NCBI RefSeq assembly: GCF_000411975.1
Contig: NZ_ASXG01000077.1
Coordinates: forward strand, 124,001 to 188,000
Direction of reading: 5' to 3'
DNA length: 64,000 nucleotides
Source of the DNA: Amycolatopsis orientalis DSM 43388
GTDB lineage: Bacteria; Actinomycetota; Actinomycetes; Mycobacteriales; Pseudonocardiaceae
Made by a program: the position numbers and the translations under genes. Positions 57,735 to 64,000 of this stretch are shown one piece after another. Under the pieces are notes generated by a model. The model did not search any database. It was not told where the DNA came from and saw nothing but the letters and a program-made list of their open reading frames with translations. Within the stretch, counting starts at the first letter, position 1. The number at the start of each line of letters is the position of its first letter.

Positions 57735-57932
57735 ATGAAGAAGAAAAGCATCGTTGTACTGGTCGGCAGTATCGGTGCAATTCTTGCGATCTTCGCTGCC
57801 GTCTTCGTCTTCTTGCAGGATAATCCTGACGCCGGTGAAAAAGTGAATACGATAGGAATCGTCCTCTTTTCCGCCGGGATTTTGACAGCTTTAATCGCGG
57901 CGGTGATATCAGCGAGAAGGAATAAAAGATAG
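57735..57932 (+). CDS. Small two-helix membrane protein
   Basis: The 65-residue product starts at ATG 57735 after aaggagagc (57724-57732). It has a Lys-rich start (MKKKS), helix 1 (IVVLVGSIGAILAIFAAVFV), a short loop (LQDNPDAGEKVN) and helix 2 (TIGIVLFSAGILTALIAAVI), then RRNKR. Base composition is clearly lower in GC than neighbours, a sign of transfer from elsewhere. It follows the stub by 19 bp and was probably its operon partner, perhaps an immunity or accessory protein. Function unknown. Confidence 0.65.
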   Translation: MKKKSIVVLVGSIGAILAIFAAVFVFLQDNPDAGEKVNTIGIVLFSAGILTALIAAVISARRNKR

Positions 57933-57955
57933 CATTTATTGAAGCTGTGTCGATG

Positions 57956-57999
57956 AATCAGGGAGGCTTGCATTGTTCGCCTTGCGGGCCTCCCTGATT
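57956..57999 (+). terminator. Stem-loop after the small membrane protein gene
   Basis: A perfect 12-bp stem (57956-57967 with 57988-57999) has a 20-nt loop and lies 23 bp after the stop. Confidence 0.7.
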
Positions 58000-58411
58000 G
58001 GCTTTGCGTCCGCCCGAGCGCGCCGCGACCGGCGCACCGGTCGCGGCGCGCCTCGTGGACAGCGGAGTGCCGGTCTGTTTTTCGCGCTCTCCCTCGCGAT
58101 CCCGGTGGTATTGATCGCCTGGGTCCGCCTTGGGTCCTATCCGCTCTGGCTGGTAGTGCGCCGGCCGAGGCAGGTCCTGACATCTCGCTGGCTTGTTCGC
58201 CAGCGGAGGTGTCTGCCGATGATCGGACGGGTCGTCCGCGGTTGCCTCTGGGTGTCGCGGCGGAGGCGACGCCGTGTGTCCATTTCGGCCGGTGTCGCGG
58301 AGTTCATCCTGTGGGTGCCGGAAACGCTGTCATAGGTTCTGACCGGGTGGTTCGTGGTGTGTGGGCGGGTGGTTGATGGGGTGACTGCCCGGTGGTCGAT
58401 GATCACGAGTT
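58000..58411. other. Region upstream of the third IS, no gene seen
   Basis: About 410 bases. A plus-strand frame across it is Arg-rich and not recognised. It contains a 7-bp inverted repeat (58186-58192 with 58199-58205, cgctggc/gccagcg). The left end of the following IS probably lies in here but could not be placed. Confidence 0.4.
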
Positions 58412-59438
58412 GTGGGCATGAGGTTTCTGTGTCTGCTGGTGGCGCGGGTGTTCGGGTGGCTGGTGCTGTGTGTGCGGCCCGCGGCCGCGAAGGACGTGGA
58501 GATCCTCGTGCTGCGTCATCAGTTGGCTGTGCTGCGGCGCCAGGTGACGCGGCCGCATCTGACGTGGGCTGATCGCGCTGTGTTATCGGGCGTTGGTGCG
58601 GCTGGTGCCGAGCTGGTGTCGGTTGACGTTGATCGTGTCGCCACGGACGATCTTGCGATGGCACGCCGCGTTGGTGCGGCGTCGGTGGATCTGTCGACGC
58701 CGACCAGGGCGCCCGGCGGTCGCGGCAGGGATCCGCCGGTTGGTGCTGGAGATGGCCCGGGACAACCCACGGTGGGGCTACCGGCGAATCCACGGTGAAC
58801 TCGTCGGGCTGGGGCACACGGTCGCGGCATCGACGGTATGGACGATCCTCAAGGGTGCAGGCTTGGACCCGGCAGCGCGCCGATCGGGACCGACATGGAA
58901 GCGGTTCCTCACTGCCCAGGCTAAGGGCATCCTGGCGGTCGACTTCTTCCACGTCGACACGGTGTTGCTGCGCCGGTTGTACGTGTTGTTCTTTGTTGAA
59001 CACGACCGTCGTCGTGTTCATGGTGCAGGGGTGACCGCTCATCCGACTGCGGCGTGGGTGGTTCAGCAGGTCCGGAATGTGCTGATGGAGCTTGATGGTC
59101 GCGTGGAAGGCCTACGGTTTCTGTTCCGTGACCGCGACGCGAAGTTCACCACTGCGTTCGATGAGGTATTCGCGTCGGTTGGCATCGACGTCCTGCGCAG
59201 TCTTGTTCGGGTGCCGCGGGCGAACGCGATCGCTGAACGCTGGGTGGGCAGCGTTCGCCGTGAGTGTCTGGATCGGATGCTCATCGTCAACCGGCCTCAT
59301 CTCGAACAGGTCCTGGCCGAGTGCGTCGATCACTTCAACCACCATCGACCTCATCGCTCCTTGGGCCAACGTGGGTGGTGCGGTCCGGCGGAGCCGGAAG
59401 TTCTGACGGTGGCCGCATCGCCGTCCGCCGGGAACTGA
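58412..59438 (+). pseudogene. DDE (rve-type) transposase, frameshifted
   Basis: The 5' part has KDVEILVLRHQLAVLRRQVT and RPHLTWADRAVLS. After a shift the main part runs LVRLVPSWCRLTLIVSPRTI to ECVDHFNHHRPHRSLGQ, with catalytic residues in ILAVDFFHVDTVLL, FLFRDRDAKFTTAF and NAIAERWVGSVRRECLD. One extra G in the run 58588-58590 explains the break. The family is an IS3/IS481-like integrase-core transposase common in actinobacteria. A decayed relative is at 46140-46553. Confidence 0.85.
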
Positions 59439-59443
59439 CCGGC

Positions 59444-59541
59444 GTGAGCCGCACGGCGACGGCGCGGTCCGCGGCACTGCCGGTGTCCGGGCTGCGCTGC
59501 GGGCTCACGGTCCTGTGCCTGACCGAGATCACCAGCTGCGC
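59444..59541 (+). pseudogene. N-terminal fragment of an MFS transporter
   Basis: From GTG 59444 the frame reads VSRTATARSAALPVSGLRCG then LTVLCLTEITS, the first helix of an MFS transporter of the type that continues WGVLYYAFPV. Homology stops abruptly after EITS and the sequence runs into the 3' end of the DUF1636 gene. It marks the right edge of the island as a deletion or recombination point. Confidence 0.55.
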
Positions 59542-60014
59542 GGGGACATGGGTCGGGATGGCTGGCGAATGTGGCTGTCGAACCCTGTCCTGGGTGCGCG
59601 TTTGATGGTGACGGAACTGATTCGGCTGGCCAGGGTTTCGGGGATTTCCCAGTCGCCTGGGACGCCGGTGAAGCTGGCTTCGTGGGCGTGTGCGGCGTGG
59701 AGGATGGCGTCGGTGTCGTCGGTGGTGATTCGGGAGAGGCGGACGCGTGCTTTGCCGGGTCCGTCGAGGGCGATGACGCCGTCGCGGGGGCAGCCGCCGA
59801 GGCATTGGACGTGGCGGATGTCGATTTTGTCGCTGGTCGGGTTGTCGGCGAGGGCGGTGGCGAGGGCGTTGCCGAATTCGCCGCTGCGCTGGGGGTCGTA
59901 GCGGGGGCAGGTGGTGCAGACGAGCAGTGTCACGGGTGCCTCGGGCGGGTGGAGGGGTGCCGGGGCGGGCGCGCCGCGGGTGGGGGTGGCCGCCCGCCCC
60001 GGAGCGGGCGTCAT
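59529..60014 (-). CDS. DUF1636 family protein
   Basis: The 161-residue product starts at ATG 60014 in ATGA overlap with the amidohydrolase gene. The core VTLLVCTTCPRYDPQRSGEF and HVQCLGGCPRDGVIALDGPG carries four Cys of a thioredoxin-like [2Fe-2S] ferredoxin fold. After IPETLASRISSVTIKR the last residues look like readthrough into foreign sequence, so the natural stop was probably lost at the island edge. It may be an electron-transfer or metal-handling protein. Confidence 0.8.
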   Translation of the reverse strand: MTPAPGRAATPTRGAPAPAPLHPPEAPVTLLVCTTCPRYDPQRSGEFGNALATALADNPTSDKIDIRHVQCLGGCPRDGVIALDGPGKARVRLSRITTDDTDAILHAAHAHEASFTGVPGDWEIPETLASRISSVTIKRAPRTGFDSHIRQPSRPMSPRSW

Positions 60015-61249
60015 GGCCGGTCGGCGGTTTCCTTGTGGAACTTGCCGTCCTTCATGATGGCGTGGAGTTTGGTTTTGTCCTGCAGGACGGTGATGTCGGC
60101 GAGCGGGTCGCCGTCGACGAGCAGCAGGTCGGCCAGGTAGCCGGGCTGGACCTTGCCGAGTTCGCCGGGGCGGAGCATGATCTCGCCGCCTTGGGCGGTG
60201 GCGGCGAGGATGGCTTCCATCGGGGTGAACTCGAAGCGTTCGACGAAGTGCTGCAGGTCGCGGGCGTAGGTGCCGTGCGGGGTCCAGGCGAAGCCGTAGT
60301 CGCCGCCGGGCAGCACGCGGATGCCGCGTTTGTGCATTTCGATCATGGCGGCGGTGGCTGTCTCCAGTTCCCGTTTGTAGCCGGCGGCTTCGGCGGCTTC
60401 TTGGGGGTAGCCGAAGTCGGCTGCTTCGTACAGGGTCGCGACGAGCCAGTTCACGCCGGGCGCGACGAAGATCCAGTCCTTGGCGGCTTCGAGCAGGTCC
60501 ATGCCTTCTTCGTCGGTGAAGCTGGCGTGGTAGACGATGTCGACGCCGTGGCGCACGCACATTTTCACGCTTTCCGCGCTGCGCGCGTGCGCGCAGACCC
60601 GCTTGCCGCGGCGGTGTGCCTCGGTGACCGCCGCCGCGACTTCCTCGTCGGACATGTAGGTGTCCTCGGCGCGCTGGGTGCCGGTGATTTCTTCGCCGGT
60701 CATGGAGAGCTTGATCTGGTCGACCCCGATCTCGATGAGACGGCGCACGGCCTTGCGCATTTCCTCCGGGCCGTCGGCGAACCAGGTGATGCCCTTGACG
60801 AGTTCGCCGCCGGTGACGGCGATTTCCGGGCCGTTGGCCAGGTATCGCGGGCCGGGGAAGCGGCCGGCGTTGATGACGTCGCGGCAGACGACGTCGAGCC
60901 GGTCCTTGGCCGAGGCCGCGCCGAGGCACATGGTGTAGCCGGAATCGAGGTAGGACCGGGCGGATTCGATCGCGAACAGCAGGTGCTCCTCCACCGGCAG
61001 CGCGGCGAGCCCGTCGAGATCGCCGCTGTTGTTCCAGGTGAAGTGGGTGTGCGCGTCGCACAGCCCGGACATCAGGGTGCGGCCGCGGCCTTCGATCGCG
61101 CGGGCGCCGGCGGCCGCGGCCGGGTCGACGGTGCCGACCGCGGCGATCCGGTCGTGGTCGACGAGCACGTCGCCGCGGTAGGGCTCGGCCCCGGTGGAGT
61201 CCAGAATGGACACGTCGCGGAACAGGGTTTTGTTCGCCGGAACGGACAT
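60011..61249 (-). CDS. Metal-dependent amidohydrolase
   Basis: The 412-residue product has the amidohydrolase metal motif LMSGLCDAHTHFTWNN, a carboxylated-Lys region (VDQIKLSMTGEE), metal His in RVCAHARSAES and DIVYHASFTDE, and the final Asp in VLPGGDYGFAWTPHGT. It resembles imidazolonepropionase-like and Xaa-Pro dipeptidase-like amidohydrolases; the substrate is unknown. It is third in a minus-strand operon with an FAH-family and an alpha/beta hydrolase. Confidence 0.9.
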   Translation of the reverse strand: MSVPANKTLFRDVSILDSTGAEPYRGDVLVDHDRIAAVGTVDPAAAAGARAIEGRGRTLMSGLCDAHTHFTWNNSGDLDGLAALPVEEHLLFAIESARSYLDSGYTMCLGAASAKDRLDVVCRDVINAGRFPGPRYLANGPEIAVTGGELVKGITWFADGPEEMRKAVRRLIEIGVDQIKLSMTGEEITGTQRAEDTYMSDEEVAAAVTEAHRRGKRVCAHARSAESVKMCVRHGVDIVYHASFTDEEGMDLLEAAKDWIFVAPGVNWLVATLYEAADFGYPQEAAEAAGYKRELETATAAMIEMHKRGIRVLPGGDYGFAWTPHGTYARDLQHFVERFEFTPMEAILAATAQGGEIMLRPGELGKVQPGYLADLLLVDGDPLADITVLQDKTKLHAIMKDGKFHKETADRP

Positions 61250-61282
61250 GACGGTCTCCTCGTCGTTGAGGCGGATGGGTGG

Positions 61283-62044
61283 CTACAGGAATTTCGCCAG
61301 CTGTGCGGTGGTGTCGGCGGCGGCTTCCAGCGCGGTCCAGTGGCCGACGCCGGGCAGGATCGTCACGGTGGCGTCGCCGTGCGCCGCGGCGAGGGCTTCG
61401 CTGACCGCGGGCGGGCCGACCTTGTCCTCGGCGCCGGTGACCAGCAGCAGCGGCAGTTGCGCGGGGATCGGGCCCGGGTCGGTCGCGGCGGCGAGCGCTT
61501 CGCAGTTGCGGGCGTAGCCTTCGGCGTCCTGGCGCATCACCAGTTCTCGCACGAACGCGGCGACTTCGGGCTTGTCCCGCCGCGTTGTTTCGGAAAGGGC
61601 GTTGGCCACCACGCCGGGCGCGACGGCTGCGGCGCCTTGGTCGCGCAGGATCGCAGCCCGGTCGCGCTGGGCCCGCCGTCCCGCGTCGGCCGGTTCGGCG
61701 ACCGCGCCCAGCAGCGCCAGCGCGCTCACCCGCTGCGGATGCCGGGCCGCGAAGGCGCGGGCGACGAGCGTCCCCATCGAATGCGCGACCACTGCCGCCA
61801 CGTCGATCTCGAAGGCGTCGAGCACTGCCGCGAGGTCGTCGGCGTGGGACTCGATGCTGATTCCGTCGCGCAGCCCCGATCGCCCGGCTCCGGCGGAATC
61901 GACCCGGATCACCCGGAACCGTTCGGCCAGCGCTTGCGCCTGCACCTGATAGAAGTTCGAGGTGCCGCCCAAACCGTGCACCATCAGCACGGCCGGTCCC
62001 GCGCCCTCGGCTTCGACCGCCAGTTCGGCGCCGTTGATCTTCAT
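61283..62044 (-). CDS. Alpha/beta hydrolase
   Basis: The 253-residue product is read from ATG 62044. It shows the oxyanion-hole segment LMVHGLGGTSNFYQ, nucleophile elbow VVAHSMGTLVARAF (Ser), an acid in LLLVTGAEDKVGPP and the catalytic His in LPGVGHWTALEA. It resembles 3-oxoadipate enol-lactonase/meta-cleavage product hydrolases. Next to an FAH-family protein it suggests ring-cleavage product or lactone breakdown, by inference. Confidence 0.9.
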   Translation of the reverse strand: MKINGAELAVEAEGAGPAVLMVHGLGGTSNFYQVQAQALAERFRVIRVDSAGAGRSGLRDGISIESHADDLAAVLDAFEIDVAAVVAHSMGTLVARAFAARHPQRVSALALLGAVAEPADAGRRAQRDRAAILRDQGAAAVAPGVVANALSETTRRDKPEVAAFVRELVMRQDAEGYARNCEALAAATDPGPIPAQLPLLLVTGAEDKVGPPAVSEALAAAHGDATVTILPGVGHWTALEAAADTTAQLAKFL

Positions 62045-62063
62045 GTCCGCGTTCCTTTCGTGC

Positions 62064-62945
62064 TCAGGCGATCCGGTTGCGCAGCGCGCCCAGGCCGGAG
62101 ATCGAAACCTCGACGACATCCCCGCGGCGCAGGAACTTCGGCGGCTCGAACCCGATCCCGACGCCGGCCGGGGTGCCGGTGGCGATGATGTCGCCAGGCA
62201 GCAGCGTGATCCCCGCCGAGAGCGTCGCGATCAGCTCCGGGATGTCGAAGATCAGATCCTTGACCAGCGCCAGCTGCCGGCTCTCGCCGTTGACCGCGGT
62301 CTCCAGCTCCAGCGCGGTCACGTCCGGGATCTCGTCCGCGGTGACCGCGTACGGGCCCATCGGGCAATGCGTGTCCAGAGATTTGCCCAGCAGCCACTGC
62401 TTGTGGTCCCGCTGCAGGTCGCGCGCGGTCACGTCGTTGACGATGGTGTAGCCCCACACGTGCTCGTACGCGTCCGCACGGGAGATCCCGCGTCCGCCGC
62501 GCCCGATGATCACGCCGAGCTCGCCCTCGTAGTCCAGCTCCGCGGTCACCCCGGGGTGGGCGGACACGTCGTCGTACGGCCCGGTCACCGACGTCGTGGC
62601 CTTGGAGAACAGGATCGGCTTGTCCGGCAGCGCCTCCGACCTGCCCGGCGTGTCGTAGCCGCTGCGGCCGAACTCCGCGACGTGCTCGCGGTAGTTCTTG
62701 CCCACGCAGAACACATTGCGCCGCGGCACCGGAATCGGCGCCCGCAACCGCACCGAGTCCAGCGGCACCGCCTCCGGCGCGCCCGGCCGCTCGAGCACCG
62801 GGCCCAGCTCGTCCCAGCGGGTCACCAGCTCCAGCACGCCCGTGCCGGCCGGAAGGAGCCCGCTGACGTCCCGCACCACTCCGGCATCGGCGTCGACCAC
62901 GCCGACCCGCTCGTCCGCGCCCGCGGAGAAGGTCACCAGCTTCAT
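62064..62945 (-). CDS. Fumarylacetoacetate hydrolase family protein
   Basis: The 293-residue product is read from ATG 62945; upstream TTG codons overlap the operator repeats. The FAH motifs are NVFCVGKNYREHVAEFGR, the metal site ELDYEGELGVIIGRGGR and TARDLQRDHKQWLLGKSLDT, with LLPGDIIATGTPAGVG. Members hydrolyse C-C bonds or decarboxylate/hydrate dienoates in aromatic catabolism. No binding site is visible, so the mRNA may be nearly leaderless. First gene of the operon. Confidence 0.93.
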   Translation of the reverse strand: MKLVTFSAGADERVGVVDADAGVVRDVSGLLPAGTGVLELVTRWDELGPVLERPGAPEAVPLDSVRLRAPIPVPRRNVFCVGKNYREHVAEFGRSGYDTPGRSEALPDKPILFSKATTSVTGPYDDVSAHPGVTAELDYEGELGVIIGRGGRGISRADAYEHVWGYTIVNDVTARDLQRDHKQWLLGKSLDTHCPMGPYAVTADEIPDVTALELETAVNGESRQLALVKDLIFDIPELIATLSAGITLLPGDIIATGTPAGVGIGFEPPKFLRRGDVVEVSISGLGALRNRIA

Positions 62946-62950
62946 CGCAA

Positions 62951-62987
62951 GACCAATCTTGACCAATAGACACCAAATCTGACCAGG
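62951..62987. promoter_or_regulatory. Operator repeats upstream of the FAH gene
   Basis: Two direct copies, accaatcttgacca (62952-62965) and accaaatctgacca (62972-62985), lie 6-42 bp before the FAH start. The second is the inverse of a near-identical element at 63063-63078 before the regulator gene. The TGGTC...ACCA pattern suits a FadR-subfamily GntR protein. Confidence 0.65.
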
Positions 62988-63062
62988 ATGACCGTACGCG
63001 CGGCCCTGCCCGATGTCGATACCTGGCCATAAACTGGTTTCGATCGGTTCAATTGGTTCACA

Positions 63063-63078
63063 TTGGTCAGATCTGGTG
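63063..63078. promoter_or_regulatory. Operator at the GntR/FadR-type gene
   Basis: ttggtcagatctggtg is, apart from one or two bases, the reverse complement of caccaaatctgaccag at 62971-62986. It ends 5 bp before the regulator start codon, so binding there would block the gene's own expression. Confidence 0.65.
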
Positions 63079-63082
63079 GGCT

Positions 63083-63760
63083 ATGATGGCGACCATGACG
63101 ACCGCCGTCGAACACTCCCTGCGCGCACTCGTCGTCGACGGCGCCCGCGACGGCAGCCTCGGCCCGGGTGCGAAACTCCCCACCGAACGCGCCCTCGTCG
63201 AACAACTCGCGGCTCCTCGCAGCGCGGTGCGCCGCGCCCTGGAAGCCCTGGAGCGCGACGGCCTGGTCGTCCGGCAGGTCGGCCGCGGCACTTTCCTCAC
63301 CGAAGCAGCTATCGGCCATGCCGGCGGCGCGCCCGCCGACACCAGCCCCACCGAGATCATGCAAGTCCGGCAACTGCTGGAACCCCAGGTGGCGACCCTC
63401 GCCGCGCGCGTGGCCACCCAAGCCGACCTCGACCGCATCACCCACGCCCTCGCCGTCGGCGGCGAGGCAGCCGACTTCGAAAGCTTCGAGCGCGCCGACG
63501 CCACGCTTCACCGCGCCATCGCGACCGCAGCCCACAACGGCCTGCTGATGAACATGTTCGACGTCATGAACACCGCCCGCGCCCTGCCCGTCTGGGGCAA
63601 CCTCAAACGCCGCACCTCGACCCCGGAACTGCGCGCCTGTTACCACCACGAACACACCGACATCGTCACCGCGCTCCGCGACCGCGACCCCGACGGCGCC
63701 GGCACCGCGATGCGCGGCCACCTCCAGCACGTCGCCGACAGCCTCCTCGGCCGCACCTGA
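63083..63760 (+). CDS. GntR family regulator, FadR subfamily (FCD domain)
   Basis: The product is about 225 residues from ATG 63083 (ATG 63086 and 63095 also possible). The N-terminal winged helix reads AKLPTERALVEQLAAPRSAV RRALEALERDGLVVRQVGRG; the C-terminal FCD ligand domain has metal-site residues in FERADATLHRAIATAAHNGL and HHEHTDIVTAL. Divergent from the FAH operon with operators at both starts, it is very probably the local, substrate-responsive repressor. Confidence 0.92.
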   Translation: MMATMTTAVEHSLRALVVDGARDGSLGPGAKLPTERALVEQLAAPRSAVRRALEALERDGLVVRQVGRGTFLTEAAIGHAGGAPADTSPTEIMQVRQLLEPQVATLAARVATQADLDRITHALAVGGEAADFESFERADATLHRAIATAAHNGLLMNMFDVMNTARALPVWGNLKRRTSTPELRACYHHEHTDIVTALRDRDPDGAGTAMRGHLQHVADSLLGRT

Positions 63761-63979
63761 GCCCGCACGTCGGCCGACAACGGCACCGGAACGGAGATCT
63801 ACCGAAGCGGCCACGTTCTTGGATTGGTCCGGGGCCTGGGCGGTACCCCCCGTGGCCGGTGCGAATGCGGCGAGGCAGCCAACCTCACCCGCAGCGACTA
63901 CGCGGCCCTGCCGCTCTATCTGGCCGGAACCCCCGAGCGCCCCGTCGACGACGAATTCCATCGCCTCACCACACATTGA
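63761..63979 (+). other. Open frame without a start codon
   Basis: A plus-strand frame reads TEIYRSGHVLGLVRGLGGTP then RGRCECGEAANLTRSDYAAL and ends at TGA 63977-63979. It has coding-like composition but no start codon after the regulator gene, so it may be the tail of a lost gene. Family not recognised. The last 21 bases of the window hold nothing recognisable. Confidence 0.35.
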
Positions 63980-64000
63980 CGATGCACCTGCTTCGCGGCA

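Noticed and set aside
58186..58205. Attachment site or terminal repeat at the 7-bp inverted repeat
   Set aside because: No matching copy at the other end of the transposase gene was found, so it cannot be assigned as an IS end.
59927..62188. Plus-strand frame of 753 codons opposite the amidohydrolase/hydrolase genes
   Set aside because: Gly/Val/Arg-rich shadow; three recognisable enzymes lie on the other strand.

Overview
The window is high-GC actinobacterial chromosome. Zinc-ribbon S14, long Ala/Arg-rich tails on S3 and S5, GTG starts, EspC-like and type VII-type proteins, and a family-75 chitosanase fit a Pseudonocardiaceae genome such as Amycolatopsis. The genus is an inference from style, not an alignment.

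Region 1 (1-10508) is core: the 3' end of tuf, then 21 ribosomal protein genes in S10-spc order (rpsJ to rplO), closed by a strong terminator. secY, adk and map do not follow anywhere in the window.

Region 2 (10509-31059) is ordinary accessory chromosome: a GT-C type membrane glycosyltransferase, an MmyB-type regulator beside a metallo-hydrolase and a carboxylesterase, an MFS/TetR pair, a GlxA-like and a DJ-1-like protein, small membrane proteins, a large LuxR ATPase, an NmrA reductase, an ABC-F ATPase with a long leader, a TetR/quinone-oxidoreductase pair sharing a 17-bp operator, a decayed MFS gene and a secreted GH75 chitosanase with a palindrome at its start.

Region 3 (31060-42108) is a tightly packed stress operon, dnaK-grpE-dnaJ-cbpM-clpB-pucR-like-hypothetical-zwf, with a convergent cation efflux gene and a DUF1345 gene whose 5' end is cut off.

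Region 4 (about 42100-59600) is an accessory island. It starts at a breakpoint where a DUF1345 gene and a SigD/ShbA-type sigma gene both lose their N-termini. It holds a type VII-like toxin/immunity module, a stretch of gene remnants, two decayed copies of one IS type, an IS3 and a frameshifted IS256 element side by side, and a fragment of an MFS gene at the right edge. In its middle is the most interesting locus, 46782-54468. Four overlapping genes there encode a kleisin-like protein, a MukE-like winged-helix protein, a 1459-residue SMC-type ATPase and a Toprim protein. The layout is that of Wadjet (JetABCD) anti-plasmid systems, but the proteins look divergent and the ATPase has Asn where the catalytic Glu normally sits.

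Region 5 (59529-64000) is a catabolic operon on the minus strand (FAH-family hydrolase, alpha/beta hydrolase, amidohydrolase, DUF1636). It is divergent from a FadR-type regulator, with matching operator-like repeats at both start sites.
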